Shown here in pieces: positions 52,134-59,916 of a stretch of 64,000 nucleotides of DNA. The translations under genes were made by a program, and so were the position numbers. The stretch comes from Ornithinibacillus salinisoli (GTDB lineage Bacteria; Bacillota; Bacilli; Bacillales; Amphibacillaceae), in NCBI RefSeq assembly GCF_042682545.1, contig NZ_JBHUHQ010000019.1; one strand, written 5' to 3'. The notes below the pieces were generated by a model. That model was not told the origin of the DNA. It saw only the letters and a program-made list of their open reading frames with translations, and ran no database searches. How positions within the stretch are numbered: position 1 is the stretch's first letter; every line of letters begins with the position of its first letter.

Positions 52134-52754
52134 ATGTCTGTTACACTGCCAGTAAATATAAAGACGGAATGGATTAGTAGTGGTTCCGATAAAAACGTTT
52201 ATTTCCCCCAGGTGTATGCCATGAATAATCAAGGATTACAAAGATATATTAATCAATCAATAGCCGACCAAACGCAACAATTAATCGATCAACAAGTTGG
52301 TAATATGCCTTCTACTGTAGAAGAAATGCTAGGAACTTATGAGATTAAAAATAACCAGCGAAATGTTTTAAGTTTATCTCTTTCTAATTATACGTATCAT
52401 TATCGAGCTGCACATGGGATGACATTTATTAAGTCACTGACATTCGACTTAGAAAAAGAAAAGCATGATAAGCTACAAGACTTATTCAAGCCTGGAAGTG
52501 ATTATGTAAAACGACTTTCGACTTTGATTGACCAGCAAATCAAACAACGGAATATACAATTACTTGATGATTTTACAAGTATTCGTCCTGATCAAGACTT
52601 TTACATCGCTGATAAAACACTGGTGATATATTTTCAACTATATGAAATTACACCCTATGTCTTTGGCTTCCCAATGTTTCCAATCTCGGTTTATGATATA
52701 CAAGATATTATTGCAGAAGACGGACCACTTGCCCGCATGGCACAAAATAATTAA
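52134..52754 (+). CDS. DUF3298/DUF4163 protein (RsiV-like sensor domain)
   Basis: About 206 residues from ATG 52134 (AAAGGATGG upstream), beginning MSVTLPVNIKTEW. The first half is DUF4163-like (VYFPQVYAMNNQGLQRYINQS; LSLSNYTYHYRAAHG). The second half is DUF3298-like and ends with EITPYVFGFPMFPISVYDI. These domains make up the outer part of RsiV, where lysozyme is bound, but here no membrane segment or signal peptide is visible. The protein may be cytoplasmic or a domain left from a larger one. Confidence 0.7.
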   Translation: MSVTLPVNIKTEWISSGSDKNVYFPQVYAMNNQGLQRYINQSIADQTQQLIDQQVGNMPSTVEEMLGTYEIKNNQRNVLSLSLSNYTYHYRAAHGMTFIKSLTFDLEKEKHDKLQDLFKPGSDYVKRLSTLIDQQIKQRNIQLLDDFTSIRPDQDFYIADKTLVIYFQLYEITPYVFGFPMFPISVYDIQDIIAEDGPLARMAQNN

Positions 52755-52865
52755 ATTGACTTCCAGAGTTAGACCTCTTTCTGAATAGGGAGAGGTCTAT
52801 TTGAATTAGTTAAATATGATCGAAACCACTTCCTATATAAAACTGGAATCATAATCATTGCATAG

Positions 52866-52891
52866 GGTGCCTGGCACCGACAAATTTCGAC
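52866..52891 (-). repeat. REP-like repeat beside the tldE terminator
   Basis: GGTGCCTGGCACCGACAAATTTCGAC. It lies immediately left of the 17-bp hairpin that ends the TldE gene. Confidence 0.8.
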
Positions 52892-52894
52892 ATT

Positions 52895-52934
52895 ACGAAC
52901 AAGAACTCCTCGTTGCTGAGGAGTTCTTGTTCGT
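52895..52934. terminator. 17-bp hairpin next to the tldE stop
   Basis: ACGAACAAGAACTCCTC and GAGGAGTTCTTGTTCGT form a perfect 17-bp stem with a GTTGCT loop. It is 4 bases downstream of the tldE stop on the minus strand. A long U-run is missing, so it may be a processing or partial-termination site. Confidence 0.65.
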
Positions 52935-52937
52935 GGT

Positions 52938-54290
52938 TTAATCTACTGCTATGGATAAGTTCTTTACCTTCAGAGAAGGTGAGTCAACGTATCCGAAAGC
53001 ATCCATTGGTGAGAATATTAGATCTGAGCCTACCTTTTCTACGTCTTGCAACATCTCAAAGAAATTCCCAGCAACTGTCATTAGGTTGGTTGGTCCAACG
53101 ATTTTACCATCCTTTACATAATATCCATTCGCTGCAAGGGAAAAGTCACCTGAAATTTGATTTGCTCCCGAATGTAGACCAGCTAAATCGGTAATGATGA
53201 TTCCTTCTTCGAGATTAGCATATAGTTCCTCATACGAATCCTCATTAGGTACTACATATAAGTTGGAAGGACTAACACCAATGGTGTCTTTATAGGAAGC
53301 CTTATGTCCGTGACCGGTTGACTTGACGCCGTCTTTTTTGGCTGTTTTTAAGTTGTGGAAGAATGATTTTAGTTGCCCTTTTTCCACAACAGTTAATTCT
53401 TTCGTAGGAACACCTTCTGAATCAAACGTTCCACTCCGAATTCCATCTGGCAGAAATGGATCATCAGTTAGTGTAACGTATTCTGAAGCGATTTTTTCAT
53501 TTATCTTTCCTTTTAATCTTGATTGACTTTTTTGCACTTTTTCTGCTGAGAAAGAGGGTGCAAAGGTAGCTAAAAGGGTAGATGCTGCGTTATTGCTGAT
53601 AACAACCGGATAGTTCTTGTTTGGATAGGTTTTACCACCTAAAAAGCTTAGTGACTTTTCGACTGCCTCTTTTGCGAATGTTTCTGCGTTCAGAGATGCG
53701 AAATCCTTTGTGAGTTCGAAATGAAAGTCGGCCTTGATTTCCCCTCCATCTTTTACAACAACAGAAAAGACGACATACATTAGGTTGTTCCTATCCTTTA
53801 ATTCGAGACCTTTATTATTAAATAATGCTTTTTCAATCGATTTGTCATAGATGCCTGCATAATCAGTTTGTACGACTCGAGGATCATACTCATAAATTTC
53901 CTTCTCGACTGCCTTTAAGAAGGCAATTTTATCTTCTGTTGTTACTTCAGAAAGGGCAGGGGAATAAAAGTCCATTTCCTTATAATCTGCATTTCCTTCA
54001 AATAATTCTTCTGGCTCATCCTCAATTAAAACAGCGTTTACCTTTAGATTCTCTAGTAAAAATGATACAGATTCTTCATCCAGTTTCTCTGTGTAGGCAT
54101 AACCCATTTTTCCATTGTAAAGACCACGGACGGATACACCACTAACGGAGGAGGATTGATAATCGTCAATTTCTCCTTTGAAAATTTCACAAGAGAAACT
54201 TTCTTGTTTTTCGTAATAGAGTTCTAGATCCGTCATTCCGAGTTTATATCCTGCTTCAAAGACTTGGTTGCGAAATGTAATTAATTCCAT
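52938..54290 (-). CDS. pmbA: TldE/PmbA metalloprotease subunit
   Basis: A 450-residue protein of the TldE/PmbA family: SSSVSGVSVRGLYNGKMGYAYTE, GGKTYPNKNYPVVISNNAASTLL, DSEGVPTKELTVVEKG, and the late IISDLAGLHSG-type segment ITDLAGLHSGANQISGD. It lacks the HExxxH zinc site and forms a heterodimer with TldD. The complex degrades unfolded peptides and can trim modified peptides. It is directly adjacent to tldD with no gap, in one leftward operon. Confidence 0.85.
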   Translation of the reverse strand: MELITFRNQVFEAGYKLGMTDLELYYEKQESFSCEIFKGEIDDYQSSSVSGVSVRGLYNGKMGYAYTEKLDEESVSFLLENLKVNAVLIEDEPEELFEGNADYKEMDFYSPALSEVTTEDKIAFLKAVEKEIYEYDPRVVQTDYAGIYDKSIEKALFNNKGLELKDRNNLMYVVFSVVVKDGGEIKADFHFELTKDFASLNAETFAKEAVEKSLSFLGGKTYPNKNYPVVISNNAASTLLATFAPSFSAEKVQKSQSRLKGKINEKIASEYVTLTDDPFLPDGIRSGTFDSEGVPTKELTVVEKGQLKSFFHNLKTAKKDGVKSTGHGHKASYKDTIGVSPSNLYVVPNEDSYEELYANLEEGIIITDLAGLHSGANQISGDFSLAANGYYVKDGKIVGPTNLMTVAGNFFEMLQDVEKVGSDLIFSPMDAFGYVDSPSLKVKNLSIAVD

Positions 54291-55685
54291 TTAGTTTGCC
54301 TCCCTTCCGCCGACAGTAATTTCACTTACACGAAGCATTGGCTGGCCGACATTTACTGGTATACTTCCACTTGCTGCACCGCACATTCCAGCACCATGTC
54401 CGAGGTTATTTCCGACCATATCGACTTTTTGAATAGTTTTTGACCCGTTTCCAATAAGAGTTGCTCCTCGTAAGGGTTTATCAATTTTTCCATTCTTCAC
54501 TAAATAGGCTTCGTTGATAGCAAAATTGTAATCCCCAGTAGCTGGATTTACAGATCCACCACCCATATATTTCGCATAAATTCCATGTTCGGTATTAGCG
54601 ATAATATCTTCTGGAGTTGATTTTCCAGGTGCTATATAGGTATTGGTCATACGGGAAGTTGGAGCGAATTTATAAGATTCCCTTCTCCCAGATCCAGTAG
54701 ATTCTGATTCCATTCTTCTAGCATTAAATTTATCAATCAAGTAACCTTTTAAAATACCATTTTCAATTAATACATTTTTGCGTGCTTTTTCACCTTCATC
54801 ATCGATGTTAATGGAACCCCATTCATTGGTAATCAAGCCGTCATCAATGTATGTAACAAGGTCTGAAGCGACTTTTTCGCCAATTTTATTCGCAAACACA
54901 GAGTTGTTTTTAGCAACAGAGGAAGCTTCTAGACCATGACCACATGCTTCATGGAAAATTACTCCGCCAAACTCATTGTCAATAATGACTGGGAATTTAC
55001 CACTTGGTGCCGGTTCTGCGTGTAGCATTGTTACGGCAATGCGAGCTGCTTCTTTTGCATAATGATTAAGATCTAATCCTTCAATATATTCAAATCCCTG
55101 GTGTGCACCTGGACCATAAAAACCTGTTTGCATATCACTTCCATTAGAAGCAACTGCTTGAATTGCTAGTCGACTTCTTACACGTTTGTCTTCAACATAT
55201 GTTCCTTCTGAATTGGCGATTAATACGTTTTGTTCTTCATCCATTAAGCCAATGATAGCTTGGGAAATGGATGGATCGTAATTACTGACAATTTCATTAG
55301 CATTCCGCAAGACAGCTAGCTTACGAGTTTTTTCCACACTATTTGGCATTAGTTCAATAGGATGTAAATTCTCGAATGTTTGTGTTTCCATCGGTAGTAT
55401 GATGTTCTTCTCACTATTGGAACCTTGAATTGCCTTTGCTGCTGTTCGTGCAGCTTTTAGAAGCCCTTCTTTTGAAAAATCATTTGTATAGGCATACACG
55501 CTGTGTAATCCTTTGAAGATTCGAATGCCAACACCGAAATCTCGTCCTGATAAACTTTTTTCCAATCTGTCACTTTGAAATACCATATTATTTGTGAAGC
55601 GATCTTCCACAAATACTTCAGAAAAGTCGCCACCGGTGGTAAGGGCAGCAGAAAGAACATCTTGAATAAGTGCTTTGTTAAGCAT
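54291..55685 (-). CDS. tldD: TldD zinc metalloprotease subunit
   Basis: A 464-residue protein with the catalytic HEACGHGLEASS motif (HExxxH), preceded by VIIDNEFGGVIF. Other family blocks are FGVGIRIFKGLHSVYAYTND and EGTYVEDKRVRSRLAIQ, and it ends with a MVGNNLGHGAGMCG segment. The heterodimer with TldE is a cytoplasmic protease. It is the first gene of the operon. Confidence 0.9.
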   Translation of the reverse strand: MLNKALIQDVLSAALTTGGDFSEVFVEDRFTNNMVFQSDRLEKSLSGRDFGVGIRIFKGLHSVYAYTNDFSKEGLLKAARTAAKAIQGSNSEKNIILPMETQTFENLHPIELMPNSVEKTRKLAVLRNANEIVSNYDPSISQAIIGLMDEEQNVLIANSEGTYVEDKRVRSRLAIQAVASNGSDMQTGFYGPGAHQGFEYIEGLDLNHYAKEAARIAVTMLHAEPAPSGKFPVIIDNEFGGVIFHEACGHGLEASSVAKNNSVFANKIGEKVASDLVTYIDDGLITNEWGSINIDDEGEKARKNVLIENGILKGYLIDKFNARRMESESTGSGRRESYKFAPTSRMTNTYIAPGKSTPEDIIANTEHGIYAKYMGGGSVNPATGDYNFAINEAYLVKNGKIDKPLRGATLIGNGSKTIQKVDMVGNNLGHGAGMCGAASGSIPVNVGQPMLRVSEITVGGREAN

Positions 55686-56193
55686 GTGATTCCTACTTGT
55701 TTAAAAATTTAGAAAATTTAACATACTATAATTATATAGGAACGGTGAATATAATGCATGTAATGGAACAGATTGCTTCCGTATATAATTTTGTATTCAT
55801 AGTATATAATATTTCTAATAATCGAACATTAATCCGAAGTATGAGTTGTTATCCGACTTAAGACTGACTTTGAATGCGAAAGATGGGGCGATTTTACTTA
55901 TACAGGAAAGCTTTCTTTGGCAATAGGATTATATTGTGAAGTAGGTGAGCGAACTCCAAGTAGGCATATTAGAGTAAAAAAACATCCATTACGGATGCTT
56001 TTTTGAGGAGGTATCTGGATTCAAACACTTTACTTATTTCTGCTTTATGTTATATGGAGGTAGTTATTTCTATATGGCACTAATTTAGAATGAACTTTTT
56101 AACTAATCCCACACTTAAAGGGAACAAATTAACAGATATTAGATTTATTAAGTGCTGTTTTACTGAATAGGAGGTATTATTTTATATTTAACA
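55686..56193. other. Intergenic stretch with a possible coding scrap and a hairpin
   Basis: A plus-strand frame of about 40 codons (WGDFTYTGKLSLAIGL ... CEVGERTPSRHIRVK) is open but lacks a start. It ends inside a terminator-like hairpin, CATCC/GGATG with A- and T-runs on both sides, at 55976-56004. Nothing else was recognised. Confidence 0.4.
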
Positions 56194-56313
56194 TTATTTC
56201 TTGTGCCCCGTTATTTGCTGTAATAGTCGCTTACCCTCTGCTGTTAAATACACATTCTTGTCCTTTAGTAGTTGCCTAGCTAAATTCGTTGTCATTTCTT
56301 TCCTTGTTGCCAT
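56194..56313 (-). CDS. 39-residue basic protein
   Basis: The ATG at 56313 follows GGAAAGGAGTGAACCTT. The protein opens MATRKEMTTNLARQLLKDK, then NVYLTAEGKRLLQQITGH, and is basic and probably helical. The longer in-frame extension to 56442 has no ribosome site and is rejected. The ribosome site lies in one arm of a long inverted repeat (56317-56384). No family was recognised. Confidence 0.55.
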   Translation of the reverse strand: MATRKEMTTNLARQLLKDKNVYLTAEGKRLLQQITGHKK

Positions 56314-56316
56314 AAG

Positions 56317-56384
56317 GTTCACTCCTTTCCATTCTACAATAGTAATGTATTCAACCATTGTAGAACGGAAAAGGACAAGTGAAC
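56317..56384 (-). promoter_or_regulatory. Long imperfect hairpin covering a ribosome binding site
   Basis: On the minus strand GTTCACTTGTCCTTTTCCG and the following TTCTACAAT pair with ATTGTAGAATGG and AAAGGAGTGAAC around a 16-base loop. The right arm holds the AAAGGAG of the 39-residue gene. Folding would hide the site and could control translation. Confidence 0.55.
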
Positions 56385-56415
56385 TAAAAAAAACGTGGAA
56401 ATTCAAAATGTACAT

Positions 56416-56443
56416 TTGTCGAAAAATGTCGGTGCCTGGCACC
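56416..56443 (-). repeat. REP-like repeat at the 3' end of a small gene
   Basis: TTGTCGAAAAATGTCGGTGCCTGGCACC. The minus-strand 37-residue gene has its stop at 56445-56447, one base from the repeat. Confidence 0.8.
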
Positions 56444-56444
56444 T

Positions 56445-56558
56445 TTATTTTTGTTTGAAATAATCTGCAAATGCATGGAATATTTCTATTCCTTGATACG
56501 TAAACAATGTAAGTGCTGTAAATGAAAACAATCCGATTAATATCATTCTAAAGACCAT
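56445..56558 (-). CDS. 37-residue membrane peptide
   Basis: AAAGGAGG lies about 8 bases before ATG 56558. The protein MVFRMILIGLFSFTALTLF continues with YQGIEIFHAFADYFKQK: one hydrophobic helix and a short amphipathic tail. The very good ribosome site supports a real gene. The function is unknown; it may be a small membrane regulator. Confidence 0.6.
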   Translation of the reverse strand: MVFRMILIGLFSFTALTLFTYQGIEIFHAFADYFKQK

Positions 56559-56591
56559 TTTTCTTTCCTCCTTTGAATAAGACTTCGAAGG

Positions 56592-56906
56592 TTATTTATT
56601 CAAAGGAACTGTGATCACGTAATTTGACTGATAAAAAACGGGTGTAAGTAATTTTAATCTTTTCGCAATAACTAGTAAAAAAGTGGCTGTTTGATGAACG
56701 ATCAGGATAATTATAATTGTCGTAGCCAGTACAGTAATATGTGAAACTTTATCATTTTTTCCATTTTGAATTGGAGAATAGTCTATAGAGCTTTGATTTT
56801 CTAAAATGTTATCTTGAGCTGTTGTGATCTGCTTATAATCATCTACAATCACTTGAAAAATAGAACAATAGACTATAAGGATTAATATAGCGATATTTCT
56901 TTTCAT
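56592..56906 (-). CDS. Small membrane protein with two hydrophobic segments
   Basis: 104 residues from ATG 56906, behind AGAGGGAGTGAAATA; the in-frame extension upstream has no site. The first hydrophobic segment (NIAILILIVYCSIFQVI) could be a signal anchor. A polar part follows (QITTAQDNILENQSS), then a second segment (VLATTIIIILIVHQTATFLLV). The function is unknown. It lies 33 bases upstream of the 37-residue gene on the same strand, so both may be one transcript. Confidence 0.6.
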   Translation of the reverse strand: MKRNIAILILIVYCSIFQVIVDDYKQITTAQDNILENQSSIDYSPIQNGKNDKVSHITVLATTIIIILIVHQTATFLLVIAKRLKLLTPVFYQSNYVITVPLNK

Positions 56907-57005
56907 TATTTCACTCCCTCTGTAAGGGTATATAATAAATTTATTCATCGAATTTCGATAAAGAAGTTGTTTATCAACTATACCATACTTGATGAAGAAA
57001 ATTAA

Positions 57006-57046
57006 ATACCTTCCTTTTTTATCCAATTTTGTGAAAAGGAAGGTAT
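57006..57046. promoter_or_regulatory. Perfect 13-bp inverted repeat upstream of the second sigma gene
   Basis: ATACCTTCCTTTT and AAAAGGAAGGTAT, separated by 15 bases, 70 bases before the sigma factor start. It may be an operator or a leader hairpin. No minus-strand gene is near enough on the right to need a terminator here. Confidence 0.5.
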
Positions 57047-57115
57047 GTGGAAAAATATGTCGAATATTAACAGTATAGAGAGAAAAAGTAATAGGGTTAT
57101 GAGGGGGAAGGGGAT

Positions 57116-57670
57116 TTGAAGAAAAGCACAATCATAACTCAAAAAGATAATTATGAGAAGACCCTATTCGAAATGTTTTATGATCGGATTTTTAGAACTG
57201 CTTTATATATTGTTAAAGATGAACATCTTGCCCAAGATGTGGTTCAAGAAACCTTTGTGAAAGCATTCCGGAAAATTAATACGGTAAAGGATGGCGATAA
57301 AGTAGGTGCGTGGCTTGGTTCCATTGCTACGAGAACTTCAATTGACATTTTACGAAAAAGAAGAAACTATTTACCATTAGATAACGTCAATATAGATGAA
57401 CGGGTAAGTAATGGTGTAGAAAACTTTCCTGTTGAAAATATAGTGGAAGAAAAATTATTAAAGGAGCTCCTACAGAAAAATATACGTATATTGGAGCCCT
57501 CCGAATACAGAGAAATTATTCTACTGAAGTATGAATATGAATTGAAAGATAGGGAAATTGCCGAAGTACTTGGGATATGTACGAATACTGTAAAAACAAG
57601 GTTAAGACGGGCAAGGCTAAAACTAAAGACGATTTTACAAGAGAAAGTGAAGGAGGAAGATTATCTGTGA
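57116..57670 (+). CDS. ECF RNA polymerase sigma factor
   Basis: A 184-residue protein. Region 2 shows ALYIVKDEHLAQDVVQETFVKAF and GAWLGSIATRTSIDILRKRRNY; region 4 shows LEPSEYREIILLKYEYELKDREIAEVLGI and VKTRLRRARLKLK. The TTG start follows GGGGGAAGGGG. The next gene overlaps its stop and should be the anti-sigma factor, but is truncated. Confidence 0.9.
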   Translation: MKKSTIITQKDNYEKTLFEMFYDRIFRTALYIVKDEHLAQDVVQETFVKAFRKINTVKDGDKVGAWLGSIATRTSIDILRKRRNYLPLDNVNIDERVSNGVENFPVENIVEEKLLKELLQKNIRILEPSEYREIILLKYEYELKDREIAEVLGICTNTVKTRLRRARLKLKTILQEKVKEEDYL

Positions 57671-57843
57671 GCGATCATAATAATGATCATTTTGATTTAT
57701 TTATAAAAGAAGTGCTTGGTTACGAACTAGATAATTCTCCAACTCCACCTTTGTCTAAAGAAGAGGCTTGGCAACGAATTAAAAATGAACTCCGTGAATA
57801 CAAATTGAAGGATGGTAGATTAAACTGTATACGTGGTTTCTAA
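57667..57843 (+). pseudogene. Truncated anti-sigma factor
   Basis: The GTG at 57667, behind GAAGGAGG, overlaps the sigma stop. It gives 58 residues: SDHNNDHFDLFIKEVLG, then PPLSKEEAWQRIKNELREY, like the cytoplasmic start of Bacillus anti-sigma proteins. After residue 45 it turns into an unrelated tail (DGRLNCIRGF) and stops. No membrane segment or sensor domain remains. The sigma factor may therefore be uncontrolled, or the piece may still bind it. Confidence 0.6.
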
Positions 57844-57931
57844 ATTCCGTTTGTTTTACGAGGCTACGAAATTTTCAATAGATACAGAATCTAGTATAAT
57901 TTTTGTTATAAAGCGGAGAGGGGTAATTGAA

Positions 57932-58795
57932 ATGAAAACGGCATTGGTATTTGGTGGCACACGCTTTTTTGGTGTGAATTTAGTTCAATCGTTATTGGAT
58001 AAAGGTGTACAGGTTACGATTGCAACCAGGCAAAACAGTACAGACCCCTTTGAGGATACAGTGGAACGTTTGAAGTTGGACCGATTTGATGAAGCGTCAG
58101 TTAAAAATGCCGTAGAAGGAAGAGAATGGGACGTCGTTTTTGATCAACTGTGCTTTTCCTCTAAGGATGCTAAAGTCGCAACCGATGCTCTAGAAGGAAA
58201 AATTAAACGCTACATATTTACTTCAACGCTATCTGTATACGATCAGGGTCAAGAAATGCCTGAAGAATTATTTGATCCATTTACATATAATTTGAAAATG
58301 GTAACCAAAGAAGAGGTGACATATCAAGAAGGAAAGAGGCAAGCGGAAGCTTATTTCTTTCAACATGCCTCTTTTCCTGTTGTTGCTATGCGAATTCCTA
58401 TTGTACTTGGGGAAGAGGATTATACGGAAAGACTATTACACTATGTAACTAGTGTGAAAGAAGGAAAAGCTGTTTATTTTCCGAATCCAAATGCAGAAAT
58501 GGGTTTTATCTACCAATCCGAGGCAGGGGATTTCCTGTCTTGGATAGCAGAGACTGATTTCACAGGGCCTGTTAATGCCTGTGCTGATGGAAGTATCTCA
58601 ATGAGAGATTTGATGAACTTAATCAGTGAAAAAGTCGGTAATGAAGCTACGATCACAACTGAGAATAATGAATTATTGTCACCATATGGCATAGAAGAAA
58701 CTTGGACTATGAGTAATGATAAAGCCACAAAAATAGGGTATTCTTTTAGTCATTTGAATGAATGGTTGCCTGGTTTAGTTGCTAAACTAGGTTAA
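57932..58795 (+). CDS. NAD-dependent epimerase/dehydratase family protein
   Basis: About 287 residues from ATG 57932, behind GGAGAGGGG; the longer frame from 57833 lacks a site. The Rossmann start is ALVFGGTRFFGVNLV, and the family features RYIFTSTLSVYDQGQ and YQEGKRQAEAYFF (YxxxK) are present. It is an atypical extended SDR with an unknown substrate. TATAAT at 57895-57900 could be the -10 of its promoter. Confidence 0.8.
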   Translation: MKTALVFGGTRFFGVNLVQSLLDKGVQVTIATRQNSTDPFEDTVERLKLDRFDEASVKNAVEGREWDVVFDQLCFSSKDAKVATDALEGKIKRYIFTSTLSVYDQGQEMPEELFDPFTYNLKMVTKEEVTYQEGKRQAEAYFFQHASFPVVAMRIPIVLGEEDYTERLLHYVTSVKEGKAVYFPNPNAEMGFIYQSEAGDFLSWIAETDFTGPVNACADGSISMRDLMNLISEKVGNEATITTENNELLSPYGIEETWTMSNDKATKIGYSFSHLNEWLPGLVAKLG

Positions 58796-58812
58796 CAAGG
58801 GATAGGCATAGG

Positions 58813-58847
58813 ACACTTGTGAATTTACCAATTTGCAAGTGTTTTTC
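58813..58847 (+). terminator. Terminator after the epimerase gene
   Basis: ACACTTG and CAAGTGT form a 7-bp stem (with AATT pairs inside), followed by TTTTTC. Confidence 0.65.
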
Positions 58848-58925
58848 TATGATATCGATCATCAGGATTAGGAAGTTAGTGTTAAAATGGGTAATATAGC
58901 ATGGCTAACAGGTAAAGGGACATGA

Positions 58926-59012
58926 ATGAAAAGAGTCATTCTTAATTATGAGAGGACGTTACATATCTCATTTGTCTGGATACTAGTATTTTTATTCTTC
59001 TTTTTAGGTTAG
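58926..59012 (+). CDS. Possible 28-residue membrane peptide
   Basis: ATG 58926 lies 6 bases after AAAGGGA and gives MKRVILNYERTLHISFVW followed by a hydrophobic end (ILVFLFFFLG). It may be a small membrane peptide or a chance frame. Confidence 0.3.
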   Translation: MKRVILNYERTLHISFVWILVFLFFFLG

Positions 59013-59079
59013 TGTGTAAATACAGGGAAGTTTGGCATGCAAGTCATGTGAAATTAATTATTATGAAAAAGGTGTTCTC

Positions 59080-59916
59080 ATGTATAAATACAGTTTCCTA
59101 GAATCATGTTTATTCTTACCTACATATTTGAATGAAAAAAAGCTTCAAAATAGTCTTCAGGGCAAAACTGTTTTGATTACAGGTGCTACTTCTGGAATTG
59201 GAGAACAGTTAGCTTATAATCTTGCAGAGGTAAATTGTTATGTGATATTAGTAGGAAGAAGAGAAGAAAAGCTTTTGACAATGAAACAAGATATGGAAAA
59301 GCATGCTGCTTTGGTAGGAACGTATCGAGCAGATCTCAGAAACAAGGAAGAGATAGAAGGACTATTAGAATTTCTTAAAAATCTCCCAAATGGCTTGGAT
59401 TTTATTGTAAGTAATGCCGGACACTCGATCAAACGATCTATTAATGATTCACTTGATCGCTATCATGATTTCACTCGAACAATGGCTATCAATTACTTTG
59501 CACCAGTACAATTACTGCTATCAGTTATTCCCCTTCTAAAAAAAAGTAAGGGTCAGATTATTAATGTTTCTACGATAAATACCTTATTATCTCCTATGTC
59601 ACATTTTGCTGCATATCAAGCATCGAAAACAGCATGTGATGTATGGTTAAGATCTGTAGCTCCAGAGTTGAAGGAAGCTGGAATTACAACAACTACAATA
59701 TATCTTCCTTTAGTAAAAACACCTATGATACAACCCACAACTGCTTATCGCAATATGCCTGCAATGTCAACGGATCATGTTGCTAAAATCATTTGCAAGT
59801 ATATGTATAAAAGAAAGAAAAAATATCAGCCTTGGTGGTTGTTATTTGGACGTATACTATCTATTTTTCTAAACGATATCCCATTTTATTCGGTGGCAAA
59901 AAGGAGCAAGAAATAA
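59080..59916 (+). CDS. Short-chain dehydrogenase/reductase
   Basis: About 278 residues from ATG 59080 (AAAGGTG upstream; the in-frame start at 59032 is rejected). The NAD(P) site is VLITGATSGIGEQLA, then VSNAGHS, a catalytic serine in INVSTINTLLS, and YQASK. The C-terminal ~50 residues are basic and hydrophobic (KYMYKRKKKYQPWWLLFGR), suggesting membrane contact. Its stop overlaps the start of an acyl-CoA ligase gene, so it may act on a fatty acyl compound. Confidence 0.85.
   Translation: MYKYSFLESCLFLPTYLNEKKLQNSLQGKTVLITGATSGIGEQLAYNLAEVNCYVILVGRREEKLLTMKQDMEKHAALVGTYRADLRNKEEIEGLLEFLKNLPNGLDFIVSNAGHSIKRSINDSLDRYHDFTRTMAINYFAPVQLLLSVIPLLKKSKGQIINVSTINTLLSPMSHFAAYQASKTACDVWLRSVAPELKEAGITTTTIYLPLVKTPMIQPTTAYRNMPAMSTDHVAKIICKYMYKRKKKYQPWWLLFGRILSIFLNDIPFYSVAKRSKK

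Noticed and set aside
56314..56442. N-terminal extension of the 39-residue protein
   Set aside because: The frame is open only because of the inverted repeat; the consensus ribosome site selects ATG 56313.
57577..57666. Upstream extension of the truncated anti-sigma frame
   Set aside because: It overlaps region 4 of the sigma gene in another frame and has no ribosome site; GTG 57667 has a strong one.
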